64,000 bases of DNA from assembly GCA_023386635.1 (NCBI GenBank), contig JAEWJH010000015.1:1-64000 (forward strand), in the 5' to 3' direction. A model generated the notes under the pieces. That model was not told where the DNA came from. It saw nothing but the letters and a program-made list of their open reading frames with translations, and ran no database searches. Made by a program: the position numbers and the translations under genes. Position 1 is the first letter of the stretch; each line of letters begins with the position of its first letter. Of this stretch, positions 11,094 through 21,745 are shown in pieces. This DNA comes from Pseudomonadota bacterium (lineage in GTDB: Bacteria; Pseudomonadota; Alphaproteobacteria; Rhizobiales; Xanthobacteraceae).

Positions 11094-12149
11094 TTAATCC
11101 AGAATCGGCGAGGTCCCCGGGATATTGGGCCGCAGCAGATAGTGCCCGACGCCCCACTCGGTGCCGCCATGATGACCGAAAAGTCCGGCGGTGGCGAGAT
11201 AGAACAGGCGCCAGCGCCGAAACCACAACGCCGCGTCCGCTTCGCCATAGATCGCGCGCATCAGCCGCATCACCTCGGCCTGCGCCGCATCATGGCGGGC
11301 GAGCCAGTCGAGCGCGGTGCGCCGATAGTGCTCGCCGTTCCAGAACCAGTCCTGCTCGAGCGCGAACAGATCGGGGAATCGCCGCAGCAGACCATGGCTC
11401 GGCATGATGCCGCCGGTGAAGAAATGCTGCGCGATCCAGTCCTCGCGATCGTCGATCTCGAAACGATACGGCGTCTCGCGATGGGTGAAAACATGGATGA
11501 ACAACCTGCCGTCCGGCGCCAGCCAGCCATGGATACGGCCAAGCAACGCCCGCCAGTTCGACATGTGCTCGAACATCTCCACCGAGACGACACGATCGAA
11601 CCGCTCGTCGGTCGCGAACGCGTTCATGTCTGCGGTGACGACTTCGAGATTGCCGTAGCCGCGCTCGCGCGCCGTGCGCGTGATGTAGTCGCGCTGTGAA
11701 TGCGAATTCGACACCGACGTGATCCGGGCCTGGGGAAAATGCCGGGTCATCCACAGACTGAGCGACCCCCAACCACAACCGAGTTCGAGAATGCGCTGGC
11801 CGTTTTCCAGCCGTGCATTGGCGCAGGTGCGCGCGAGCGCGTCAGCTTCCGCGTCCGCGAGCGTGCTATCCGGCGTCGCATAATAGCAGCACGAATATTT
11901 GCGGTGTGGGCCGAGAACGAGGCCGAAATAGTCCGGCGGCAATTCGTAATGCTGCCGGTTGGCGTCTTCCGTGTGATAGGCGATCGGATGGCTGTCCATC
12001 GCTGCCGCGAACGCGGCTTCGTCAACGGCGTCGGGCCGCGACAGTCTGCGGCGCGTGCGCTCCACAAGACCGGAAATGCCCGCGCGGACCACCGCATCCG
12101 GCAGCGGCGCGCGCTCGATCAGCGCTGTGGCAGCGGTGATGAGGCTCAG
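11094..12149 (-). CDS. CFA-synthase-like SAM-dependent methyltransferase with CTG start
   Basis: A class I methyltransferase of the cyclopropane-fatty-acid synthase family, about 351 residues. The SAM-binding loop is LELGCGWGS near residue 130, followed by VVSVEMFEHM. The upstream HPIAYHTEDANRQHYELP segment is shared with a subgroup found beside DUF1295 genes. The open frame extends to 12488, but upstream sequence is the shadow of the neighbour and lacks a sensible ATG, GTG or TTG near the conserved N-terminus. The best start is CTG at 12149-12147, overlapping the DUF1295 stop as CTGA in the way ATGA normally does. Probable substrate: membrane phospholipid acyl chains. This is not the main CFA synthase, which is at 33261. 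Confidence 0.8.
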   Translation of the reverse strand: MSLITAATALIERAPLPDAVVRAGISGLVERTRRRLSRPDAVDEAAFAAAMDSHPIAYHTEDANRQHYELPPDYFGLVLGPHRKYSCCYYATPDSTLADAEADALARTCANARLENGQRILELGCGWGSLSLWMTRHFPQARITSVSNSHSQRDYITRTARERGYGNLEVVTADMNAFATDERFDRVVSVEMFEHMSNWRALLGRIHGWLAPDGRLFIHVFTHRETPYRFEIDDREDWIAQHFFTGGIMPSHGLLRRFPDLFALEQDWFWNGEHYRRTALDWLARHDAAQAEVMRLMRAIYGEADAALWFRRWRLFYLATAGLFGHHGGTEWGVGHYLLRPNIPGTSPILD

Positions 12150-12949
12150 GACGCGCCTCCAATCTTCGGAATCGGGAAGAAGATCCGGGTGCTTTCCTGA
12201 TAACGGCGGAAGGCGTCGCCGCGACTGCGCAGCATATGTGCTTCGAGATGGGGAATGCCGGTGCCGTGAACAACGACCCAATACATCAGCGCGGGCGCAC
12301 CGAGCGCCAGAAAACCCGGCCAGTATCCGCCGGCCAGATCGATCGCGATCACCGGATAAGCGACCCAGCCGAGCCACTCGAAGAAATAGTTCGGATGGCG
12401 CGAGAGCGACCACAGGCCGACATCGCAAATCCGCCCGCGGTTGGCCGGATCGCGTTTGAAACGTTCGAGCTGAAGATCGGCGATCCATTCGCCACCGATC
12501 GCAACGATAAGGATCGCCGCACCGACAACGTCAGCAATCCGCAGGGCCGGCGCGGGCTGGTGCGCCGCGACGGCGATCGCCATCACGAACAGGATCGACC
12601 CCCACGCCTGACGCTGCATGAACCAGAACAGGCTGCGCTGAAAATCCGCACCCCACTCCTTGCGGAGCGCGACGTAGCGCAAATCCTCGGGGCTGCGCGC
12701 CACGCGCAACGCCACATACAGGCCGAGCCTCAGCGTCCACAGCGCGACCAGCGAAGCGATAAGCGCTTGCCGCGCCACCGCGCCACCCTCCGGCATCGGC
12801 CAGAGCGCTACCAGGATACCGGAGATTCCGACGCCGAAGGTCCAGAACACGTCGACCCAGCCGGCATTGTTCAGCCGCCGCTGGACCAGCCACCCGGCGG
12901 CCATGGCGACGATCAGCAGCCCTTCTGCTACCGCAAGCGCAACAATCAT
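12146..12949 (-). CDS. DUF1295 family membrane protein (steroid 5-alpha-reductase-like fold)
   Basis: A 267-residue protein with about six to seven hydrophobic helices, starting MIVALAVAEGLL at the ATG at 12949 behind a GGGGAG site. The conserved C-terminal motif GLWSLSRHPNYFFEWLGW near residue 190 is the hallmark of DUF1295 and its isoprenylcysteine methyltransferase or 5-alpha-reductase-like relatives, which bind NADPH or SAM in the membrane. It overlaps the CFA-like methyltransferase by 4 bp, so the two are translationally coupled and likely act on the same lipid. The reaction is not known for this pair. Confidence 0.82.
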   Translation of the reverse strand: MIVALAVAEGLLIVAMAAGWLVQRRLNNAGWVDVFWTFGVGISGILVALWPMPEGGAVARQALIASLVALWTLRLGLYVALRVARSPEDLRYVALRKEWGADFQRSLFWFMQRQAWGSILFVMAIAVAAHQPAPALRIADVVGAAILIVAIGGEWIADLQLERFKRDPANRGRICDVGLWSLSRHPNYFFEWLGWVAYPVIAIDLAGGYWPGFLALGAPALMYWVVVHGTGIPHLEAHMLRSRGDAFRRYQESTRIFFPIPKIGGAS

Positions 12950-13025
12950 GATCTCCCCGCTTCCGATCCGGCGCGTTTGGCGCCACACCGGATCTACGGG
13001 GCGAGAGGCGAAAAGGTTGCGCCCC

Positions 13026-14528
<1,503 letters not shown>

Positions 14529-14908
14529 CGTCAGCGATCCTTTGGGGCGAGAGCTGCCGGAAGACGGCAGGCGGGAACCGGGGCCGTTCGGCGGATTCGG
14601 AAGATAGCGTCTGATATGGACCTGCGCATCGCGCGAGTGAAGCGGAACAGGTTCCCGGAGCCTCCTGATTCCCTCCAAAGGCCGGTGAACCGCCCGACTC
14701 GGCCAGCGGCCGACCAATCCGGGCTTTTCCGGGCCCGGCGGCTTTACTTTTTGTTATGCATAATCAATGGCTTTGCCATGCCGCAGACATTTTCTCACGG
14801 GATCGTTTAAAGGCTTCTGCGAATTTAGTTTACCTTGATGGGACAAGGCGGGAATCCGCCGCAGGCTCAGGGGATTAGCCTGTTTTGAAGGGGGATGGCT
14901 GACCGCGT
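14529..14908. other. Divergent intergenic region pepA/lptF
   Basis: A 380-bp stretch with no credible gene. It must carry the promoters of pepA (leftward) and the lptF operon (rightward). The right part, about 14740-14860, is noticeably richer in A and T than its surroundings and contains the perfect palindrome TTATGCATAA at 14754-14763. I see no riboswitch fold. Confidence 0.5.
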
Positions 14909-16069
14909 ATGGGGTCACTTAGCCGGTATATTTTTCGCACCACGTTCGGTGCGTTCTCAATCGTGCTCGTCAGCCTGACCGCGGTGATCTGGGTCACGCA
15001 GGCATTGCGCGATATCGACCTGTTGACCAGCCAGGGCCAGACCGTCCTCGTCTTCATCGGCATCACCGGCATGATCGTGCCGCTCCTGGTGATGATCATC
15101 GCTCCGATCGCGCTGCTGATCGCGGTGGTGCACACCCTCAACAAGATGAGCACCGACTCCGAGCTGATCGTCATCAGCGGCGCCGGCGTCTCGCCTTGGG
15201 TGCTATTCCGCGCCTTCCTCAACGTCGCGGTGGTCGTTGCCGTGCTGGTCGCGGTGCTCTCCGCCTATGTGGCGCCGCAGGGCCTGCGAAAGTTGCGCGA
15301 CTGGCTCACCGCGGTGAGCGCTGACCTTGTCAGCAACGTGGTCCAGCCCGGCCGCTTCACCACCGTCGAAGGCGGCCTCACCATCCATATCCGCGAGCGC
15401 AATGCCGGCGGACAATTGCTCGGCGTGTTCGTCGACGATCAGCGCAATCCGCAGGAGCGCGTCACCGTCCTCGCCGAGAAAGGCGAGATGCTGGAAAACG
15501 ACAACGGCAAGTTCCTGCTGCTGCAAAATGGCAGCGTGCAGCGCCAGGAAACCAAGCAGCGCGATCCCGCCGTCGTCGTGTTCGACCGCTACGCCTTCGA
15601 TCTGTCGCGCTTCACTGGCGCGACCGGCACGATCAAATATTCGGTCCGCGAGCGCTATATCTGGCAACTGATGTTCCCGGACCGTTCCGACACGCTGTAC
15701 CAGGAACAGCCCGCGCAATTCCGCGCCGAGTTGCACGACCGCCTGGTTGCGCCGCTGTATCCGATCGCCTTTGTCATCATCGCTTTCGCCTATCTCGGAC
15801 CGGCACAGACGACGCGACAGAGCCGCAGCATGTCGGTGCTTGGCGCCATCGGCGCGGTCGCGACTCTGCGCCTGCTCGGCTTCGCCGCCACCGTGTTCGG
15901 CGTCCAGACCCCGGCAGCGCTGGCGATCCCCTACATCACCATCGCCGCGACCATCGGCTTCGGTCTCTACGCGATCTCGCGCGGTCTGATCATCGAGCCG
16001 CCGGCATTCGTGACCAACGCCATGAACGCGGTCACCGAACGCTTCAGCAAGGCGCTGGCCCCCTCGTGA
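14909..16069 (+). CDS. lptF: LPS export ABC transporter permease LptF
   Basis: Inner-membrane permease of the LptB2FG complex that extracts LPS and feeds it to the periplasmic bridge. The product has 386 residues with the YjgP/YjgQ architecture: helices near residues 10-32, 48-75 and 97-120, a periplasmic beta-jellyroll region (about 130-270), then three C-terminal helices. The start MGSLSRYIFRTTF is the family start. An AGGGGG site lies upstream at a longish 14-bp spacing. It begins an operon with lptG, lptD, surA, pdxA and rsmA, the usual alphaproteobacterial order. Confidence 0.95.
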   Translation: MGSLSRYIFRTTFGAFSIVLVSLTAVIWVTQALRDIDLLTSQGQTVLVFIGITGMIVPLLVMIIAPIALLIAVVHTLNKMSTDSELIVISGAGVSPWVLFRAFLNVAVVVAVLVAVLSAYVAPQGLRKLRDWLTAVSADLVSNVVQPGRFTTVEGGLTIHIRERNAGGQLLGVFVDDQRNPQERVTVLAEKGEMLENDNGKFLLLQNGSVQRQETKQRDPAVVVFDRYAFDLSRFTGATGTIKYSVRERYIWQLMFPDRSDTLYQEQPAQFRAELHDRLVAPLYPIAFVIIAFAYLGPAQTTRQSRSMSVLGAIGAVATLRLLGFAATVFGVQTPAALAIPYITIAATIGFGLYAISRGLIIEPPAFVTNAMNAVTERFSKALAPS

Positions 16070-16127
16070 CATCCACCCCGCACAGCGGCCAGTGTGTTCG
16101 CGCCCTCCGGATCGCGGAGGCCGCGCG

Positions 16128-17228
16128 ATGATGCCTTTGCTCGGCGGCCGCCTCGCCCGCTATTTCGGACTGCGCTTCCTCGGCGCGGTGCTCGGCGTGT
16201 TCTTCAGCCTGTTCGTGCTGGTCGCCCTGCTCGACTACATCGAGCTGATGCGCCGTGCCGCCGACGCACCGAACGCCTCGGCGCTCCTGGTGGCGAAGGC
16301 CTCGTTCTTCCGCGTGCCGCAGGTGACCGAACGCATCATGTCGTTCTGCGTGTTGATCGGCGCCATGGCCTGCTATCTCAGCCTGTCACGGCGGCTGGAG
16401 CTGGTGGTCGCCCGCTCCGCGGGTATGTCGGCCTGGCAATTCCTGATGCCGTCGGTCGCGCTGGCGTTTCTTCTCGGGATTGTTGCAACCGCGGTCTACA
16501 ATCCAGTCTCAGCGATCCTGCAGGAGCGCTCGAAGATCATCGAGGCGGAGATCTTCAATCAGGCTCCGGCCGGCCAGCGGGCCGAGGGCTCCGCCTTCTG
16601 GGTCCGGCAGCGGACCCCCGACGGACAGGCGATCATCAACGCCAAGACCAGCCGGAACCAGGGAATCGAACTCGGGACGGTGACGGTGTTCACATTCAAC
16701 ACCGCCGGCCAGTATCTGGAGCGGATCGATGCCGGACGCGCGGTGCTGGGCAGCGGGGTCTGGCACCTTTCGGATGTACGAATCTACGCCCCCGGTAACC
16801 CGCCGGTGATACAGCCCAACTATACGCTCAAGACGAACCTCACCCCGGAACAGGTCCGGGAAAGCTTTGCGACCCCCGAGACCGTCCCATTTTGGCAACT
16901 TCCCCAGTATATCCAGCTGGCCGACTCGGCTGGACTGGTCGCAGCCGGGTATCGGCTCCAGTATCAGAAGCTGCTGGCCCGGCCGTTTCTGCTGGCGGCG
17001 ATGGTTTTCCTCGCCGCGGCCGTGAGTTTACGCTTTTTCCGCTTCGGCGGCGTGCAAAAGATGGTTTTAAGTGGCGTTGGCGCCGGCTTTTTGCTTTATG
17101 TCTTCTCCAAAGTAACCGAAGACTTCAGCAAGGCCCAACTGATGCACCCGGCCGCGGCTGCGTGGCTCCCGGTGCTGATGGCGGGGCTCGCTGGATGTGT
17201 AACCCTATTGTATCAAGAGGACGGGTGA
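16128..17228 (+). CDS. lptG: LPS export ABC transporter permease LptG
   Basis: Partner permease of LptF in the LptB2FG extractor. It has 366 residues with the same helix, periplasmic domain, helix plan; RRLELVVARSAGMSAWQFL near residue 87 is the conserved coupling-helix region that contacts LptB. The ATG at 16128 follows a GGAGG site by 7 bp; a second ATG directly after it is an equal alternative. Its TGA overlaps the lptD ATG (TGATG), which couples their translation. Confidence 0.95.
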   Translation: MMPLLGGRLARYFGLRFLGAVLGVFFSLFVLVALLDYIELMRRAADAPNASALLVAKASFFRVPQVTERIMSFCVLIGAMACYLSLSRRLELVVARSAGMSAWQFLMPSVALAFLLGIVATAVYNPVSAILQERSKIIEAEIFNQAPAGQRAEGSAFWVRQRTPDGQAIINAKTSRNQGIELGTVTVFTFNTAGQYLERIDAGRAVLGSGVWHLSDVRIYAPGNPPVIQPNYTLKTNLTPEQVRESFATPETVPFWQLPQYIQLADSAGLVAAGYRLQYQKLLARPFLLAAMVFLAAAVSLRFFRFGGVQKMVLSGVGAGFLLYVFSKVTEDFSKAQLMHPAAAAWLPVLMAGLAGCVTLLYQEDG

Positions 17229-19699
17229 TGGCTGCGCCGCTTCACGCTCGTCCCCTGTTACGACGGTTGCTGACCGCCGCGCCGCCCCTCATGTCGGCGG
17301 CGCTGGCACTGTTTGCTGCCTGCGCGCCGCTCGCCGTACCGGCCTCCGCGCAAACCGTCCTGACCTTCCCGCAGCGCCCGCCGCCGCTGAAGAAGCCCGA
17401 ACGCCCCGCCGGCTCGGGCGATCAGATGCTGCTGCAGGCGCGCGAGATCGACTACGACTACACCAACAACCGGGTGTCGGCCGTCGGCAACGTGCAGATG
17501 TACTATGGCGGCTCCTCGCTGCAGGCCGACCGGGTCATCTACGATCAAAAGACCAAGCGGCTGCATGCCGAGGGCAACGTCCAGCTCACGGAGCCGGACG
17601 GCAAGGTCACTTACGGCAACGTCATCGACCTGTCGGACGACTATCGCAACGGCTTCGTCGACTCGCTGCGGCTTGATGCCGGGGATCAGACGCGGCTGGC
17701 GGCCGAGCGCGCCGAGCGCAGCGGCGGCAATTTCACCACGTTCCAGAACGGCGTCTACACCGCGTGCGAGCCGTGCCGCGAAGACCCGAAGAAGCCGCCG
17801 CTATGGCAGGTGAAGGCGGCGCGCATCATCCACGACCAGGGCGAACGGATGATCTATTTCGAGGACGCCCACCTCGAATTCTTCGGCAAGCCGATCGCCT
17901 ACCTGCCCTATCTCTCGGCGCCGGATCCGACGGTCAAGCGCAAGACCGGCGTGCTCATTCCGATGGCGATGTCGTCGAACAAATACGGCGTCGCGCTCGA
18001 GGTGCCTTATTACTGGGCGCTCGCGCCGAACTACGACGCGACCATCGCGCCGATGATCACGACGAAACAGGGACCGATGCTGCAGGGCGAATATCGCCAG
18101 CGGCTCGATAACGGCTCGTTCGCGTTCCGCGCGGCCGGCATCTATCAGCTCAATCTCAATCCGTTCCAGCGTTCCGACGGTACGACGACGCCTGGCTATC
18201 GCAACTTCCGCGGTAGCGTGGAATCGTCCGGCCAGTTCGCCATCAACGATAAGTGGGTCTGGGGCTGGGACGCGATCGCCGTCACCGACAAGACCTTCAT
18301 GCAGGACTACCGGCCGAGCCTGTCGCGCTATCGCAGCAGCGGTAATTTCAACATCCTTCAATCCGGCCTGACCGAAGGCGTGTCGCAAGCGTATCTCTCG
18401 GGACGCGGCGACCGCAGCTATTTCGACGTCCGCTCGATCTACTATTACGGCTTCTCCGAATACGACAATCAAAGCCAGTTGCCGGTCGTGCACCCGGTGC
18501 TCGACTACGACTACAAGTTCAAGAATCCGGTGCTCGGCGGCGAACTCGGTTATCGCGTCAACTTCACCAGTCTCAGCCGCAACGGCGCCGACTTCGACGC
18601 GATCAGCCCAACGGCGATCGCCAACGGCACCTGCCTTGCCACCGCCGATCCGCGCGCCAAGACCGCGGCCAACTGTCTGCTGCGCGGCGTGCCGGGCAAC
18701 TACACGCGCCTGTCGGCGGAAGCCAACTGGAAGCGCAGCATCACCGACTCGTTCGGCCAGGTGTGGACGCCGTTCATGACGCTGCGCGCCGATGCGGCGC
18801 AAAGCTCGATCAGCAATCAGCCGGGCGTGTCCAACTATCTGCCGACCGGTGAGAACTCGCTGTTCCGGGCGATGCCGACGATCGGCCTTGAATACCGCTA
18901 CCCCTTCATCAACGTTCAATCGTGGGGCACGCAGACTTTCGAACCGATCGCGCAGATCATCGCCCGGCCGAACGAGACCGGCGCCGGACGCTTCATCAAC
19001 GAAGACTCGCAAAGCCTGACGTTCGACGACAGCAACCTGTTCCGCGTCGACAAATACACCGGCTGGGACCGCGCCGAAGGCGGCGGCCGCGCCAATGTCG
19101 GCGTGCAGTACACCGCGCAATTCAATCAGGCCGGCTACCTCAACGCCCTGTTCGGACAGTCGTACCATCTGTTCGGTGAGAACTCGTTCGCCTATGGCGG
19201 CGTCACCAACACCGGCCTCCAGAGCGGTCTCGACACCCGCGCATCCGATTACGTCGCCCGCGTGACCTATCAGCCGAACAGCATCTATGCTTTCACCAGC
19301 CGTGCGCGCTTCGACGAGAACACCTTCGCCGTGCGACGGTTCGAGACGGAAGCGCGCGCCAATCTCGGCCGCTGGAACGCAACCGTTCTGTACGGCAGCT
19401 ATGATGCGCAGCCGGCGCTCGGCTTCCTGCAGCGCCGCCAGGGCATTCTCGGCAGCGCCGCCTATAAGATCGACGCCAATTGGGTGATCAGCGGCGCTGC
19501 GCGCTATGACCTCAACGCCAACAAGGTGAGCCAGACCCAGGTCGGCATCGGTTATGTGGACGACTGCTTCATTCTCGCGCTGAACTACATCACCGACTAT
19601 ACTTACAGCGGCAACGCCACCGCCGACCACCGCATCATGTTCCAGATCGGGTTGCGGACCCTCGGCGGCACCTCCGTCAGTCAGGGCGTCAGCCCATAA
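17228..19699 (+). CDS. lptD: LPS assembly outer-membrane protein LptD (OstA)
   Basis: The beta-barrel that inserts LPS into the outer leaflet. The product is 823 residues: signal peptide ending PASAQ (near residue 38), an OstA/LptA-like jellyroll domain (about 65-180, with YTNNRVSAVGNVQMYYGG split across its strands), and a long C-terminal barrel rich in aromatic beta strands. Cysteines occur at the CEPC pair near residue 180, in the extracellular-type loop (CLATADPR...NCLL) and near the C-terminus (DDCF), so disulphides of the kind known for LptD are possible. The start ATG overlaps the lptG stop. The rest of the operon (surA next) fits its role, because SurA chaperones LptD. Confidence 0.95.
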   Translation: MAAPLHARPLLRRLLTAAPPLMSAALALFAACAPLAVPASAQTVLTFPQRPPPLKKPERPAGSGDQMLLQAREIDYDYTNNRVSAVGNVQMYYGGSSLQADRVIYDQKTKRLHAEGNVQLTEPDGKVTYGNVIDLSDDYRNGFVDSLRLDAGDQTRLAAERAERSGGNFTTFQNGVYTACEPCREDPKKPPLWQVKAARIIHDQGERMIYFEDAHLEFFGKPIAYLPYLSAPDPTVKRKTGVLIPMAMSSNKYGVALEVPYYWALAPNYDATIAPMITTKQGPMLQGEYRQRLDNGSFAFRAAGIYQLNLNPFQRSDGTTTPGYRNFRGSVESSGQFAINDKWVWGWDAIAVTDKTFMQDYRPSLSRYRSSGNFNILQSGLTEGVSQAYLSGRGDRSYFDVRSIYYYGFSEYDNQSQLPVVHPVLDYDYKFKNPVLGGELGYRVNFTSLSRNGADFDAISPTAIANGTCLATADPRAKTAANCLLRGVPGNYTRLSAEANWKRSITDSFGQVWTPFMTLRADAAQSSISNQPGVSNYLPTGENSLFRAMPTIGLEYRYPFINVQSWGTQTFEPIAQIIARPNETGAGRFINEDSQSLTFDDSNLFRVDKYTGWDRAEGGGRANVGVQYTAQFNQAGYLNALFGQSYHLFGENSFAYGGVTNTGLQSGLDTRASDYVARVTYQPNSIYAFTSRARFDENTFAVRRFETEARANLGRWNATVLYGSYDAQPALGFLQRRQGILGSAAYKIDANWVISGAARYDLNANKVSQTQVGIGYVDDCFILALNYITDYTYSGNATADHRIMFQIGLRTLGGTSVSQGVSP

Positions 19700-19731
19700 A
19701 TTTGTCCAAGAGTATTGCCACCGGTATCGGT

Positions 19732-20700
19732 ATGAAGATTTTGTCCGCACCGACCTCCCCCGGAAACACCAGCGCATTGCGCCGCTTTGCCATGGCAACG
19801 GTGCTCGCTGGCTTGGCTTTGGGGGCAAGCCTCGCGGGCGTGCGACCGGCTGCCGCACAGGTCGTCGTCGTGGTCAACGGTCTGCCCATTACCAATCTCG
19901 ACGTTCAGCAGCGCGAAAAGCTGGAACGGCTGTCGGGCGGAAAGGCCGTATCACACGACGCTGCCCTCAAGGCGCTGATCGACGACAAGCTCAAAATCAC
20001 CATCGCCAAGCGCTACGGCCTCGATCTGTCCGAGGCGGAAGTGCAGCAGAGCTTCAACCAGATCGCGGCCAGAACCCGGCAGTCGCCGGAGCAGTTCTCG
20101 CAGGCGCTGTCGCGCGCGGGCATCTCTCCGAACGCGCTGAAGGACCGCATCCGTGCCGACGTGCTGTGGAACCAGCTGGTGCGCGGCAAGTTCAGCTCTT
20201 CCCTCAACGTCAGCGACGGCGAGTTGGCCGGCATGATGCGCGACAACAACGCCAAGGAGCAGGACGAGACCGGTTACATCTACACGCTGCGGCCGATCAT
20301 GGTCGTCGTCCCGCAAGGTTCGACACCGGCGATCGTCGACGCCAAGCGGCGCGAAGCGGAAGCGATCCGCTCGCGCTTCCAGGATTGCACGCGCGGCCTC
20401 GCCATGGCGCGCGGCTTGCGCGACGTTGCCGTGCGTGAACCGGTGCGCCGCAGTTCCGCCGACCTGCCGGAGCAGTTGCGCAATCTGCTCGCCAAGCTCG
20501 AAATCGGCCAGGTCACGACGCCGGAACCGACGCCGCAAGGGCTGGAAATGTTCGCGCTCTGCGACAAGAAAGCGACCAAGACCGAGACCCCGGAAAAACG
20601 CCAGCTCAAGGAAAAGATGTTCAGCGAGCGCTTCGACAAGGAAGCCAAGAAGTTCCTCGAGGAAACGCGGCGCTCGGCCATCATCGAATATCGCCGGTAA
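19732..20700 (+). CDS. surA: SurA N-terminal-domain periplasmic chaperone
   Basis: Periplasmic chaperone for unfolded outer-membrane proteins. From the ATG at 19732 the product is 322 residues, with a signal peptide ending RPAAAQ and then the SurA_N domain (VVVVNGLPITNLDVQQREKL). A TTG at 19702 would add ten residues and cannot be excluded. The parvulin-like part (about residues 180-290) is present by length, but the active-site motif HI(L) is replaced by RPI and the GGxxGW segment is not visible, so isomerase activity is doubtful. It sits between lptD and pdxA, as expected for the alphaproteobacterial outer-membrane operon. Confidence 0.85.
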   Translation: MKILSAPTSPGNTSALRRFAMATVLAGLALGASLAGVRPAAAQVVVVVNGLPITNLDVQQREKLERLSGGKAVSHDAALKALIDDKLKITIAKRYGLDLSEAEVQQSFNQIAARTRQSPEQFSQALSRAGISPNALKDRIRADVLWNQLVRGKFSSSLNVSDGELAGMMRDNNAKEQDETGYIYTLRPIMVVVPQGSTPAIVDAKRREAEAIRSRFQDCTRGLAMARGLRDVAVREPVRRSSADLPEQLRNLLAKLEIGQVTTPEPTPQGLEMFALCDKKATKTETPEKRQLKEKMFSERFDKEAKKFLEETRRSAIIEYRR

Positions 20701-20706
20701 CCAGCC

Positions 20707-21735
20707 GTGCCGCTGCCCGCTCCGCTCGCAGTCACCTTCGGCGAACCGGCCGGGATCGGCCCCGACATCACCCTTCTCGGCTGGCTTGCTCGCGCCAAAC
20801 AGCAACTGCCGCCGTTTTATGTGATCGCCGATCCTGAGGCGCTGACACGTCGCGCGGCCGCGGTCGGCTTCACTGTGCCCATCGCCCATGTGACGCCAGA
20901 AAGCGCCGCCCGGCAGTTCGACACGGCGCTGCCGGTGGTGCCGCTCGGCCTCTCCGCCACCGCCGAGCCGGGCAAACCGGACGATACCAGCGCACCTGCC
21001 GCGATTGAATCGATCCGCCGCGCCGTCGATGACGTGATCGCCGGACGTGCCGCCGCGGTCGTCACCAATCCGGTCGCCAAGAACGTGCTCTATCGCGCCG
21101 GGTTTCCCGATCCCGGCCATACCGAATTCCTCGAACGGCTGGCGAAGGAAAAAACCGCAGGCCCCGCCCGCTCGGTGATGATGATCTGGTCGCCCGAGCT
21201 TGCCGTCGTGCCGGTGACGATCCACCAGCCGCTGCGCGAGGTCGCCGAAACGCTGACGACGCCGATGATCGTCGAGATCGGCCGCATCGTCGCGCGCGAT
21301 CTGCACCAGCGCTTCGGCATCGCGCGGCCCCGGCTGTGGATCGCCGGGCTCAATCCCCATGCGGGCGAGGACGGCACGATCGGCGGCGATGATCTCGCCG
21401 TCATCGCCCCCGCCGTGCGGCAACTGGTGAAGGATGGCATCGACGCGCGCGGCCCGCTGCCGGCCGATACCATGTTTCACGCCCCCGCCCGCGCCCAGTA
21501 CGACGCGGCGCTGTGCATGTATCACGATCAGGCGCTGATCCCGGTGAAGACGCTGGCCTTCGACCACGCGGTCAATGTGACGCTCGGCCTCCCGTTCGTG
21601 CGAACATCGCCGGATCACGGCACGGCCTTCGCCGTCGCCGGCTCCGGCCGCGCCAATCCGACGAGCTTCATCGAAGCGGTCAAGCTCGCCCGCCGGCTGA
21701 CGCAGCACGCGCCGCCACGTGCCGTCACCGCATGA
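20707..21735 (+). CDS. pdxA: 4-hydroxythreonine-4-phosphate dehydrogenase
   Basis: NAD-dependent enzyme of pyridoxal phosphate synthesis. The 342-residue product starts at the GTG at 20707, 6 bp after the surA stop, and begins with the family pattern [35 protein letters not shown] carries the first metal-binding histidine region, and [11 protein letters not shown] and [16 protein letters not shown] the others. All zinc-site histidines are in place. Cotranscribed with surA and rsmA; linkage of pdxA with surA and rsmA is widely conserved in Proteobacteria. Confidence 0.95.
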   Translation: MPLPAPLAVTFGEPAGIGPDITLLGWLARAKQQLPPFYVIADPEALTRRAAAVGFTVPIAHVTPESAARQFDTALPVVPLGLSATAEPGKPDDTSAPAAIESIRRAVDDVIAGRAAAVVTNPVAKNVLYRAGFPDPGHTEFLERLAKEKTAGPARSVMMIWSPELAVVPVTIHQPLREVAETLTTPMIVEIGRIVARDLHQRFGIARPRLWIAGLNPHAGEDGTIGGDDLAVIAPAVRQLVKDGIDARGPLPADTMFHAPARAQYDAALCMYHDQALIPVKTLAFDHAVNVTLGLPFVRTSPDHGTAFAVAGSGRANPTSFIEAVKLARRLTQHAPPRAVTA

Positions 21736-21745
21736 GCGCGCGCTC

